This document shows positions 30,797 through 38,093 of a DNA stretch of 64,000 nt, one piece after another. Source of the DNA: a virus. Under the pieces are notes generated by a model. It was not told where the DNA came from. It was given only the letters and a program-made list of their open reading frames with translations, and did no database searches. The stretch is taken from IMG/VR virus record IMGVR_UViG_3300033273_000374, positions 64,001 to 128,000 of that record; one strand, given 5' to 3'. The first letter of the stretch is position 1, and each line of letters opens with the position of its first letter. Position numbers and translations under genes: made by a program.

Positions 30797-30873
30797 TGGT
30801 GCTGGTGGAGAGACTCGAACTCCCAACATTCTGATTACAAAACAGACGCTCTACCAATTGGAGCTACACCAGC
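30797..30873 (-). tRNA. tRNA-Thr (TGT)
   Basis: A 77-nt cloverleaf, encoded CCA, acceptor GCTGGTG / CACCAGC, anticodon loop TTTGTAA gives TGT, T loop TTCGAGT. It lies 6 bp downstream of the endolysin stop. Confidence 0.95.
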
Positions 30874-30878
30874 ATATG

Positions 30879-31391
30879 TTAAATCATATGTAATGCAGCC
30901 TCTGTGGTTTCGTCAACACGACGTGTCCAGCCTCGGCCAAATGTTTCAAATGTACTTAAACTTTCGTAATAGCTTTGACGTTCCGCTTGAAAGTTACGAA
31001 TAGTTTGCTTAATACCGTGCTCGTCAATGTATTCGCCTAACTTTTTAAGTGTATTAGGACCAATGCCGCCGTCAGCAACAGTACCAATCATAGACTGTAG
31101 ATACTTTGCACTCCTACCGGTACCGGCATTAACACCAAAATCAAAAACACAAAGGTCAAGTCCACTGGGCAAATTATCGCCTTTGAGACGGTCCCAGTAG
31201 TTCTTTTTATAAATTGGCTCAACATCTTCGCGTACAAGATCTTTCATGTCTTTGGTGCCACCAAAATCTTCATACACTCGTTTGGTTACACCTAGATTAG
31301 TTTCACCACCTGGATCTGCAGGATGGTTTACATAACCACCTTCGTGATGCAGAATCATTTCCAAACAGGTTACATAGTTTTCAGCAGCCAT
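30879..31391 (-). CDS. Endolysin, GH108 family muramidase
   Basis: 170 residues. ILHHEGGYVNHPADPGGETN then LGVT is the GH108 signature, with Glu17 as the catalytic acid. VFDFGVNAGTGRSAKYLQ and GGIGPNTL belong to the C-terminal peptidoglycan-binding part. It should cut peptidoglycan glycan strands during lysis. No signal peptide is visible, so export would need a holin. A late promoter lies at 31420-31426. Confidence 0.9.
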   Translation of the reverse strand: MAAENYVTCLEMILHHEGGYVNHPADPGGETNLGVTKRVYEDFGGTKDMKDLVREDVEPIYKKNYWDRLKGDNLPSGLDLCVFDFGVNAGTGRSAKYLQSMIGTVADGGIGPNTLKKLGEYIDEHGIKQTIRNFQAERQSYYESLSTFETFGRGWTRRVDETTEAALHMI

Positions 31392-31419
31392 TACAATTTC
31401 CCATTATGTGCGTATATTA

Positions 31420-31426
31420 TATTTAT
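31420..31426 (-). promoter_or_regulatory. T4-type late promoter (ATAAATA)
   Basis: CATAAATAT, 28 bp upstream of the endolysin ATG; followed by TATACGCACATAAT, a sequence also seen near other starts. Confidence 0.65.
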
Positions 31427-31428
31427 GA

Positions 31429-31632
31429 TCACCTAGCACTGTGGCTAGGCATTTTGGTCTCAACAAACCAAACATGCTCACGCTTACCTGGATGATACTT
31501 ACGCATACGCAACTTCCTGTCGTTGCGAATTTCATTTAGTGTTTTAGGATATACAAAGTGAAAACTAGCATTGCTGCGAGTCTCACCTTCTGGTATCATC
31601 AATACTTTGTTGTTTTTATTTTTCTTTGCCAT
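31429..31632 (-). CDS. Small basic protein, 67 aa
   Basis: Not recognised. Strongly basic (MAKKNKNNK; NEIRNDRKLRMRKYHPGKRE). Likely binds nucleic acid or an acidic partner. It overlaps the upstream small gene by 17 bp. Confidence 0.7.
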   Translation of the reverse strand: MAKKNKNNKVLMIPEGETRSNASFHFVYPKTLNEIRNDRKLRMRKYHPGKREHVWFVETKMPSHSAR

Positions 31633-31765
31633 TGGGGTCTTTGCCTTTATAAAAATATCCGAAGTGTTCTACTCCACCACCATAGGTATCATAATCAAAT
31701 ACATCTTTTTGTGGTACTTCTTTTTTAGACTCTTCTTCAAACTTTAGTGGCGTGTTGTTGTCCAT
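31616..31765 (-). CDS. Small acidic/basic protein, 49 aa
   Basis: ATG 31765 (MDNNTPLKFEEESKKEV) to TAA 31616, with a GGGGGAG ribosome site. Contains DVFDYDTYGGGVEHFGYFY. No family recognised. It overlaps the next gene by 17 bp and belongs to a run of small genes down from 32923. Confidence 0.65.
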   Translation of the reverse strand: MDNNTPLKFEEESKKEVPQKDVFDYDTYGGGVEHFGYFYKGKDPNGKEK

Positions 31766-31798
31766 TGTTTACTCCCCCTGTAAAAACTAAGATATCCG

Positions 31799-31960
31799 TT
31801 ACCCTCGGTCATTGTATATATCACCTGCTAGTGCCTGTATATCATCAATTTGGATTTGAACTTCTTGAGGTGACAAGTTGGCTTGCTCTTTTTCGAGCTG
31901 TTGTGCTTTTTGTTGCATGACGTTGATTTTATCTAGCACTTGTTGGATACTGTGATACAT
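31799..31960 (-). CDS. Small coiled-coil protein, 53 aa
   Basis: ATG 31960 overlaps the upstream stop by one base. Nearly all helix with heptad-like spacing (IQQVLDKINVMQQKAQQLEK). Function unknown. Confidence 0.7.
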   Translation of the reverse strand: MYHSIQQVLDKINVMQQKAQQLEKEQANLSPQEVQIQIDDIQALAGDIYNDRG

Positions 31961-32130
31961 TAGTAATCTCGGCTGGACAGCAGTTCTTTGATTCTAGAAC
32001 CAATCCATTTATCTACAGCTTCTGCTTCTTGTTCTGTTAGATCCCAACGCTTCTGTTTATCTGCAATTTGGTAATTATTGAGTTCCCATTGTAGGGCATG
32101 TAAAAGATGGATTCCAACAGTGTCTAACAA
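31960..32130 (-). CDS. Small helical protein, 56 aa, TTG start
   Basis: The frame has no ATG. TTG at 32130 follows GGAGG by five bases, and that Shine-Dalgarno site lies in the last codons of the upstream gene. The sequence is helical and acidic (LTEQEAEAVDKWIGSRIKEL). Its stop overlaps the next ATG as TAATG. Function unknown. Confidence 0.65.
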   Translation of the reverse strand: MLDTVGIHLLHALQWELNNYQIADKQKRWDLTEQEAEAVDKWIGSRIKELLSSRDY

Positions 32131-32132
32131 AG

Positions 32133-32504
32133 CTACCTCCGCATATGAGCAATTTCTATGGCTGCATTACTATCCTTGCGAATAGGTACAGCATTTGATT
32201 TGTGCATTGTGGCAATGCCAACTATTTCATCACCAGTGTACACATTTTGTTTTTTAGCAAAACCGTTACCAACACCATTACTTAGCATCGGAAGCTCAAC
32301 ATCGCTCTTGTAGCTAGGAATTTGATTCAAACTAGAACGTTTGCTTTTTGCCTTATCTGCTAGTTGGTCAGGGTGTACACCATGCTTGCGCAGAAACTTT
32401 GCGTGTTTTGCATCTGCGGCAATCTGGCTTTTACTTTTCTTCTTTGCCTTGCGCGGCTTGTAGTTGGTAGTGGTCATGTAAGGACCAACAAGATGCATAG
32501 TCAT
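32133..32504 (-). CDS. Basic hypothetical protein of marine phages
   Basis: 123 residues from ATG 32504, two bases after the upstream stop; ATG 32477 is an alternative. The N-terminus is very basic (KPRKAKKKSKSQIAADAKHA) and the end (YTGDEIVGIATMHKSNAVPI) resembles, from memory, a hypothetical protein shared by many marine phages. A DNA- or RNA-binding role is possible. Confidence 0.75.
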   Translation of the reverse strand: MTMHLVGPYMTTTNYKPRKAKKKSKSQIAADAKHAKFLRKHGVHPDQLADKAKSKRSSLNQIPSYKSDVELPMLSNGVGNGFAKKQNVYTGDEIVGIATMHKSNAVPIRKDSNAAIEIAHMRR

Positions 32505-32506
32505 TG

Positions 32507-32923
32507 TTAGTTAACTCGTTGTCCATTACCAATCCGGTATGCTCGCTCTTCAAGTATACGTTGCTCACGTGCAATACGGTCTGCAATACCTCTTTCACAT
32601 GCTGCTCTTGCTGCTGGATTGTAATCATATACAGAACATTCGTTTTGCACTCTACGTGGTGGTAACGTTGCTGCAGCAGGAGCTTGATGTACTACAACCT
32701 GTTGCGGACGATCCATGTTAGCACCAACTGCGCCACCAACAGCAGTACCAATCACTGCACCTACACCAGTGGCAACTAGCCTTCCTGTACCTTTACCAAT
32801 TGTAGCACCAAGCAAAGCACCAGATGCTCCGCCTACTACTGCACCAGTGTTCTGGTTAGTTGTGTTGCAAGCAGCAAGACCTGCTACTAACAATGGTACA
32901 AAGATTAAGTTGCGCTTTTTCAT
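32507..32923 (-). CDS. Glycine-zipper lipoprotein
   Basis: 138 residues. A lipoprotein signal peptide (VPLLVAGLAAC, lipidated Cys at 19) precedes a glycine-zipper region (VVGGASGALLGATIGKGTG and GVGAVIGTAVGGAVGANM), as in 17-kDa surface antigen-like proteins. The remainder is soluble. It would be anchored in the host outer membrane, perhaps to change surface properties or exclude other phages. The promoter at 32966-32993 is of the early type. Confidence 0.8.
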   Translation of the reverse strand: MKKRNLIFVPLLVAGLAACNTTNQNTGAVVGGASGALLGATIGKGTGRLVATGVGAVIGTAVGGAVGANMDRPQQVVVHQAPAAATLPPRRVQNECSVYDYNPAARAACERGIADRIAREQRILEERAYRIGNGQRVN

Positions 32924-32965
32924 AACTATTGATCCTTTGTGTTACTGTTGTCTAACTTATACATT

Positions 32966-32993
32966 AATATAACATGTTTACAGCGTGTGTCAA
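32966..32993 (-). promoter_or_regulatory. Sigma70-like promoter
   Basis: -35 TTGACA at 32993-32988, -10 TATATT at 32971-32966, spacer 16 bp; upstream of the lipoprotein gene. Confidence 0.7.
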
Positions 32994-33000
32994 CCTTTTT

Positions 33001-33282
33001 TTACACACCTTTCATTAAATCTTCAAATTCCCAATTAACATCTGCAATGGCAGCACTGTTTGATGATCTAATAACAAGCAGTGGTTGATTGGTATACATA
33101 AGGTGTGCGCTTTCGTGTCGCTCTAGTTTGTGAAGATGGTGTGGCAGTATGCCGTGTCGTTCAGTGAGGTTATGTATCTCTATATTAGGACTGTATTTAA
33201 GTTTTACCATTAGGCATTGTTCTTCTGTCATGACAACATTGTCATTTTTGCCCTTGATGGTTACACTATAAACCTGTTCCAT
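33001..33282 (-). CDS. Hypothetical protein, 93 aa
   Basis: Not recognised. Soluble; contains HGILPHHLHKLERHESAH, a His-rich stretch without a clear metal motif. Start and upstream stop overlap by one base. Part of the early cluster below the promoter at 33750-33777. Confidence 0.65.
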   Translation of the reverse strand: MEQVYSVTIKGKNDNVVMTEEQCLMVKLKYSPNIEIHNLTERHGILPHHLHKLERHESAHLMYTNQPLLVIRSSNSAAIADVNWEFEDLMKGV

Positions 33283-33566
33283 TAGTGCTTCAGTGTGGTG
33301 TCTATGCCCGAAAAAGGATCTTGATCCTCTTTAAAAGCCTCTAGCACATGATCTTGTATTTCTTCAACTTCGTCGCTGATGGTCTTTAGCAGTTTCTTAA
33401 CATCATCTGCGCCCAACAGTTGTGTATACAATACCATGCTCAGTTTCATCAGCACACTAGCAGCATACATAGCATCGTCTTCGTTTTGACTGTTGTTGCG
33501 CATGAACTCGTAGAGTTGTGACTCCATGTCCATGAGCTTTTCTTTTTGTACGTCGCCTTTACTCAT
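33282..33566 (-). CDS. Helical hypothetical protein, 94 aa
   Basis: ATG 33566 (MSKGDVQKEKLMDME) overlaps the upstream stop. Mostly helical and acidic; contains VLMKLSMVLYTQLLGADDVK. Function unknown. Confidence 0.65.
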   Translation of the reverse strand: MSKGDVQKEKLMDMESQLYEFMRNNSQNEDDAMYAASVLMKLSMVLYTQLLGADDVKKLLKTISDEVEEIQDHVLEAFKEDQDPFSGIDTTLKH

Positions 33567-33720
33567 TTGTCCAACCACTGGCTCCGGTTACCTTAGGCAA
33601 ACTCCACACTATCAAGGCAATACCAGCAGTGCCAAATCCTAGGATATTCCACGCACTTGCAGTTTCGCTTACACTCGCTGCTAAGATACACAACACTACA
33701 CCAATGCAAAAGCGAATCAT
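33559..33720 (-). CDS. Small membrane protein, 53 aa
   Basis: ATG 33720 with a CGGAG ribosome site. The frame extends upstream to 33777, but that stretch is the promoter 33750-33777. Hydrophobic segments FCIGVVLCILAASVS and ILGFGTAGIALIVW. Function unknown. Confidence 0.65.
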   Translation of the reverse strand: MIRFCIGVVLCILAASVSETASAWNILGFGTAGIALIVWSLPKVTGASGWTNE

Positions 33721-33749
33721 TGTCAACTCCGTGTTTTCTAACTGTACAC

Positions 33750-33777
33750 ATAATAACATGTTATGTGTTGTTGTCAA
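33750..33777 (-). promoter_or_regulatory. Sigma70-like promoter within a 34-bp repeat
   Basis: -35 TTGACA at 33777-33772, -10 TATTAT at 33755-33750, spacer 16 bp. The 34 bp at 33745-33778 are identical to 34326-34359. The spacer contains the palindrome TAACATGTTA, a possible operator. Confidence 0.7.
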
Positions 33778-33784
33778 CCAAAAG

Positions 33785-34309
33785 TTACTCTTTTAAACCT
33801 GCAAGTTCTCTCAGTCTGCTAATAAACCCATGATCATTGCGTTCAGATTCAAAAACAAAAGTATTTGCTTTTTTGTTATTTCTTAACTTGGTATATAATA
33901 CACCTAGTTTGCCAGGCTGTATTGGACCTAGTGCAAAGTCGCTACCATCATTGTTAATAATTCTAGTTCCAGAGCTGTCCTTGACTAATACAGCATCCTG
34001 ATCCCATTGATTACCTAGTTTATGAATGGTTTCTGCGAAAGAATCTGAACTAGAAGGAGCTATTACAAAAATGCTGTCTTCTGATACTTTGCGTTCGTTT
34101 TCAGTTCCTTGGTTTTCAATCCAATACCCATCAACATAAAAGAATCCATATCCTTTTTTGCGTAAATCTGCTGCAAGTGTTTTATTTCTAGCAACATTCT
34201 CTTCGTAGGTATACTCACCTCTGAACGCTGTTAATATAGCAACATTCCTGTCAGGATCGTTGAAGTGTTGCCATACTCTACTTAGGCTGGATTCATTAAT
34301 ATTAATCAT
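33785..34309 (-). CDS. Hypothetical protein, 174 aa
   Basis: Not securely recognised. NVAILTAFRGEYTYEENVAR, GYGFFYVDGYWIEN and SIFVIAPSSS suggest an alpha/beta fold that I recall from other phages without a known function. It is driven by the promoter at 34331-34358 and followed at once by another copy of that promoter. Confidence 0.7.
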   Translation of the reverse strand: MININESSLSRVWQHFNDPDRNVAILTAFRGEYTYEENVARNKTLAADLRKKGYGFFYVDGYWIENQGTENERKVSEDSIFVIAPSSSDSFAETIHKLGNQWDQDAVLVKDSSGTRIINNDGSDFALGPIQPGKLGVLYTKLRNNKKANTFVFESERNDHGFISRLRELAGLKE

Positions 34310-34330
34310 AATCTATTCCTTACTATACAC

Positions 34331-34358
34331 ATAATAACATGTTATGTGTTGTTGTCAA
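34331..34358 (-). promoter_or_regulatory. Sigma70-like promoter, second copy of the 34-bp repeat
   Basis: -35 TTGACA at 34358-34353, -10 TATTAT at 34336-34331, spacer 16 bp; 34 bp identical to the copy at 33745-33778. Confidence 0.7.
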
Positions 34359-34617
34359 CTCCTAACCGCGACATTTTTTTATTGATTTCGTTGATACGTT
34401 GCTGTTGTAGAGCAATTTTACGCTCAAGTGCTTGCACATAATGATAACTTGGTAGTTTGTTTTGAGTGCCATCTTCACCTAAGCTGATGAAATGATCAGC
34501 ACCTGCCCCTTTGATACCGCCAGCAACACGATTTGGATTCTTGTTGTTACTAGGCTGCTTTTGTGCTGGCTTCGTTGAGTATTGTCGTTGTATGTTGTTC
34601 ATAATCATATTTAGCAT
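34342..34617 (-). CDS. Hypothetical protein, about 86-91 aa
   Basis: Gln/Asn/Lys-rich N-terminus, a central SLGEDGTQNKLPSYHYVQAL and a C-terminal helix (RKIALQQQRINEINKKMSRL). In-frame ATGs at 34617, 34608 and 34602 are all possible; none has a clear Shine-Dalgarno site. The start lies inside the 3' end of uvdE. Function unknown. Confidence 0.6.
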   Translation of the reverse strand: MLNMIMNNIQRQYSTKPAQKQPSNNKNPNRVAGGIKGAGADHFISLGEDGTQNKLPSYHYVQALERKIALQQQRINEINKKMSRLGVDNNT

Positions 34618-35653
34618 TTACATTCTGTTGATACATTTGATTGTACAAACCAATGCTGGCAATCTGCTTGCATTTGCTTTCGCACATGATGTCAAACTGT
34701 TCGTTGAAACTCGTAGCCCATTCATTGACTGCATCATTCCAGAACATGTCACTGTGTGCTCTCAGTTTCTGCTTTTTGTAACCTTGTTCTAGTAGGTCTA
34801 CCAAAACCGGTCTATGGTCTTGTCTATAGCCGACGAGATAATCCTCACGACTGACGCTATAATGAATGACAGGCCTAACACCACGCCAACTGTCAATAAC
34901 ACGTCTAACACGATCATCCTCCACTTCTATGTATTCGCCACTGTTTATCCAATGGTGATGTATGTCCAGCACCAATGCTACATGTTCAGCAAGTTCTAGG
35001 CTTGCATCAAGCCCCCATTTGTTTTCGTCGTTCTCTATGGTAAGACAGTTGAGTGCTTCAGGTGATAGTTTGGGCAGTATGTGTTTGATACCTTCTGGCC
35101 CACGTCTACCTGATATGTGGACGTTGCATTTGAAGTCTTGCCAGTTTTTACCATAGCCCATCCACCTTGCAACATCAATATGGTATTCGTATTCTTCAAT
35201 GCTACGCTTTACAATATCATCATTGTCACTGGCAAGCACAACAAACTGGCCAGGGTGTGTACTAAGTCTCACATCGAGACGTCTAGCCAGTTCGCCAACC
35301 TTTGCGAAATGCTTTTCACAATAGTCAATCACATCAGGTAGGCGCCAAAAATAACTCCAGCTGGGCTCAGTATACACAGGAAGTACACCACTTCCAATTC
35401 TAACCATTCTAAGTTCATGAGGCAAACTACCTGTAAATTCTACCAAGTTGTAGTAGGCTTGGATATTGTATTCCATAATATCCCAAAGACGTTGCTCAGC
35501 AACTTCTCTAGTTTGTCTATTCAGCCACGTGACAGTTGTAGCACGACCATTGAGAGGTTGCTCAATCTCCTGCAACAGTTTTTTAGGACGCACCTCTTCT
35601 GGGTGCATGTACTTGCAGGCATAGCCTATGCGTTTTACATCTTGTCTAAACAT
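34550..35653 (-). CDS. uvdE: UV-damage endonuclease UvdE
   Basis: 367 residues, TIM-barrel UVDE. It nicks DNA 5' to UV photoproducts and other lesions using metal ions, starting repair. RIGYACKYM opens the barrel; RIGSGVLP, RLSTHPGQFVVLASDN, CLTIENDENKWG, ALVLDIHHHWIN and RAHSDMFWN carry metal-ligand His, Glu and Asp in family order. ATG 35653 is preferred to 35659, which lies in the -10 box of the promoter; the mRNA would then be leaderless. Confidence 0.92.
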   Translation of the reverse strand: MFRQDVKRIGYACKYMHPEEVRPKKLLQEIEQPLNGRATTVTWLNRQTREVAEQRLWDIMEYNIQAYYNLVEFTGSLPHELRMVRIGSGVLPVYTEPSWSYFWRLPDVIDYCEKHFAKVGELARRLDVRLSTHPGQFVVLASDNDDIVKRSIEEYEYHIDVARWMGYGKNWQDFKCNVHISGRRGPEGIKHILPKLSPEALNCLTIENDENKWGLDASLELAEHVALVLDIHHHWINSGEYIEVEDDRVRRVIDSWRGVRPVIHYSVSREDYLVGYRQDHRPVLVDLLEQGYKKQKLRAHSDMFWNDAVNEWATSFNEQFDIMCESKCKQIASIGLYNQMYQQNVNAKYDYEQHTTTILNEASTKAA

Positions 35654-35659
35654 ACACAC

Positions 35660-35687
35660 AATATAACAGGTTATAAACTGTTGTCAA
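35660..35687 (-). promoter_or_regulatory. Sigma70-like promoter for uvdE
   Basis: -35 TTGACA at 35687-35682, -10 TATATT at 35665-35660, spacer 16 bp. Six bases separate the -10 box from the ATG at 35653, so transcription would start at or next to the initiation codon. Confidence 0.7.
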
Positions 35688-35688
35688 C

Positions 35689-37065
35689 CTAGTATTTGCC
35701 TGTGTAGTTGCCTAGGAAATGCTGTAGGTCTTCTGGTGTGCCCAATCCCCACATGCCTGATCCTTCAATGTTTTTAACACGGATCTTACCGCCGTCTTCA
35801 ACTAATTCATTGAACACAGGACACACATAAAATTCGTTATTGGTGCGTATGTTCTTTTCAATCATACGTTCGGCACTAGAAACATATACACTACCATGTG
35901 CCCAATAATAGATACCAACAGTGGCATTAGTTGAGATGGGTTGTTTTTCAGCGACCTCACATACAAAACCATCTTCATCCAACTTGGCGTAACTCCACTT
36001 CGGATGCGTACTCTGGAAAGTGAGTATTCCTCCATCAACTCCTTCTGTGGTAAAAGCATAGAGAACTTCGTTTGAGTTCCATTCCACGAACTGGTCGCTG
36101 TTGGCAATGACAAGCGGTTCTTCATTGTTGATATACTCCTTTGCTAACAGTGTTGTACAGGCAGCACCTTCTGTGATGCCTTCAGTTTGCACAATGGTAC
36201 ATCCTGGTGCTACCATATTTAACACAGTTTCTAGATTGTATTTGTTGTAGTGTTCTTTCTGTACAATGAATATGTAGTTGGCGTCAATGTTCAAATTGTC
36301 CACAACTACCTGTATCATAGGTTTGTTGCCTACTTCTATCAATGGTTTGGGAAAGGTATATCCTTGTTCAGCAAAGCGACTGCCTGCGCCTGCCATTGGT
36401 ATTAGTACATTCATTGTTTTGCTCCGCCATGGTATACGTTGTTTGGGTTGTTCGTCATATTCTTCTATTGCATCCAGCACACGACTTAAACTTACATCAT
36501 GTGTGTCTGCTACTGCCAATAGGTGTGCACCTGCATCAAGCACAGCCTGTCTGCCTATGTGTGAATCCTCAATGATGAGTGTTTCACTGGGTTTAGCATT
36601 TGCTTTTAACATACATTCAAAGTACATTTCAAAGTGTGGCTTGGGTCTATTTACATCTTCGTTGCTGTACCAAAAGTCAAAGTATTCTATTATGCCTAGT
36701 TGTAGCAAACTCATTTTAACAGTGTCACGCACTGCGTTGCTGGCACACACCAATGTGTAGCCTCTGTCTTTGATTTCTCTACACATGTCCACAAAGTCTT
36801 GACGTGGTTGTACAGTTTCCTTTAGTATTTCAACAGTGTGCTTTTGCTTTGCTCTAGCAATTTCAGCATGACGGTCAGTGGGCAATCCTTTGCGCTCTGT
36901 GAGCATGTTCAGCTTGGACCTGGTGGGCAACCCGTCATAGGTGCTCAAATGTTCTTCTATTGTGATAGCATACTGTTTGCCCAATGCTCTGTTGAGTGCT
37001 TCATAGTGTGTTTGCTTGCTATCAATCAGCACGCCATCTAAATCAAATACTATCAGTTTGATCAT
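35689..37065 (-). CDS. Fusion of HAD phosphatase and sugar nucleotidyltransferase
   Basis: 458 residues, two domains. Residues 1-210 are a beta-phosphoglucomutase-like HAD enzyme: VFDLDGVLIDSK, VCASNA, RPKPHFEMY and IIEDSHIG. From about 228 a nucleotidyltransferase begins: NVLIPMAGAGSRFAEQGYTF with PKPLIEVGNKPM, then VIANSDQF and GIYYWAHG. It should remove or move a phosphate and activate a sugar-1-phosphate with an NTP. The neighbouring genes are glycan-related. Confidence 0.85.
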   Translation of the reverse strand: MIKLIVFDLDGVLIDSKQTHYEALNRALGKQYAITIEEHLSTYDGLPTRSKLNMLTERKGLPTDRHAEIARAKQKHTVEILKETVQPRQDFVDMCREIKDRGYTLVCASNAVRDTVKMSLLQLGIIEYFDFWYSNEDVNRPKPHFEMYFECMLKANAKPSETLIIEDSHIGRQAVLDAGAHLLAVADTHDVSLSRVLDAIEEYDEQPKQRIPWRSKTMNVLIPMAGAGSRFAEQGYTFPKPLIEVGNKPMIQVVVDNLNIDANYIFIVQKEHYNKYNLETVLNMVAPGCTIVQTEGITEGAACTTLLAKEYINNEEPLVIANSDQFVEWNSNEVLYAFTTEGVDGGILTFQSTHPKWSYAKLDEDGFVCEVAEKQPISTNATVGIYYWAHGSVYVSSAERMIEKNIRTNNEFYVCPVFNELVEDGGKIRVKNIEGSGMWGLGTPEDLQHFLGNYTGKY

Positions 37066-37492
37066 TCTTATACCGTTCTATATAATCACTGCATACACCA
37101 TCAAATGCATTTACGTCTATGTTGTCTATCTCTGGCATCACTGCTATAGTTCGTTTGTTTCCTATCTTGTTTGGGTATGCCCAAATCCAGCCTTTACTAG
37201 TTACTGTATAATCATCTTCCTGATGCCAAAAACAATGTATGTCCATGTTAAGTAATGCTTGTAATGCATCATAGTTTTTTGCATGACACCATAGTCTCTC
37301 ATCATGCAGGAAACTCCATTGCTTTACCAAGTATTGCGGTTCGTCATGTCCAAGGTAAAATTCTCTATCAATAAACCATAAATCTATTTCGCAATGGTAA
37401 CCTTTTGCCAGTGCTTGGTCTATGTATTCAATTGTGTTTTCACGTTCTGGCTGTTTTCCTGTGAGATTACCTCTGTGTGATATGTAGATCAT
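37043..37492 (-). CDS. Glycerophosphodiester phosphodiesterase-like protein
   Basis: 149 residues. ISHRGNLTGKQPERENT and CEIDLWFIDREFYLGHD reproduce the GDPD core (HRG...ENT...EID...HD). The domain is shorter than full GDPDs (about 240), so activity on glycerophosphodiesters is uncertain; a sugar-phosphate role is possible. The 3' end overlaps the HAD-transferase gene by 23 bp and the 5' end overlaps the upstream gene by 26 bp. Confidence 0.75.
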   Translation of the reverse strand: MIYISHRGNLTGKQPERENTIEYIDQALAKGYHCEIDLWFIDREFYLGHDEPQYLVKQWSFLHDERLWCHAKNYDALQALLNMDIHCFWHQEDDYTVTSKGWIWAYPNKIGNKRTIAVMPEIDNIDVNAFDGVCSDYIERYKNDQTDSI

Positions 37493-38093
37493 TTATCATG
37501 TCCTTTGTATCTTGAAACATCACTGTTGATATTTCGTCCCATGCCATTGGTTTTCTCCAGTCACTTATATTGGGCTGGCAAAACAAGAAAGTTGTTTTGA
37601 AAAAAGTTACAAACAACAGATTAAACTGCAGTATCCAAAAACTAGGATCTATTGCATGATGATCACTGCTCCAATAATTTGGTGTGTCTTTGTAAATATT
37701 ATTGTGTTTGCCTTCTGTGCTATAAAAGTCATGTCCAATCATGATGCATATGTCTGCACCTTGTTTGCAAGCAAGATGTACCGCATGCAATCCACTGCCC
37801 CAATGAAAATGTTTTGTCCATTTGTGCATTTGTTGATCCCACACAAAATCAGGTAGTTTTTTTACTTGGGGAGTTGCAAAATCTGCAAACCAGTCTGGTC
37901 GTGTGTGAATGTTTCCTGTGTAACCATTGTATAGTGCTTCTTGCACCATGCGTTTGTCACAACACACAAGTTCATCACATGTTATATCTCTGTGAATAGC
38001 ATTTGAACCATACAGTTTTCCGTATGATTTAAACTGTTCTAAATCTAAATCTTTTCTACTTTCGCCATTGCCAATACAAAATGCTATGTTCAT
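37467..38093 (-). CDS. Glycan-related protein, DUF115/glycosyltransferase-like
   Basis: 208 residues from ATG 38093 (MNIAFCIGNGESRKDLDLEQ), which overlaps the upstream stop as ATGA. The opening GNGESR followed by YGSNAIHRD resembles DUF115-type proteins linked to motility-associated glycosylation; GADICIMIGHDFYS follows. Substrate unknown. Confidence 0.6.
   Translation of the reverse strand: MNIAFCIGNGESRKDLDLEQFKSYGKLYGSNAIHRDITCDELVCCDKRMVQEALYNGYTGNIHTRPDWFADFATPQVKKLPDFVWDQQMHKWTKHFHWGSGLHAVHLACKQGADICIMIGHDFYSTEGKHNNIYKDTPNYWSSDHHAIDPSFWILQFNLLFVTFFKTTFLFCQPNISDWRKPMAWDEISTVMFQDTKDMINDLHITQR

Noticed and set aside
29640-30880. tRNA cluster as an integration (att) site with an integrase
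   Set aside because: No integrase or recombinase gene was found in the window; the tRNA fragment alone does not show lysogeny.
32431-32628. 65-codon ORF overlapping the lipoprotein and basic-protein genes
   Set aside because: Out of frame with two better-supported genes that together cover it.
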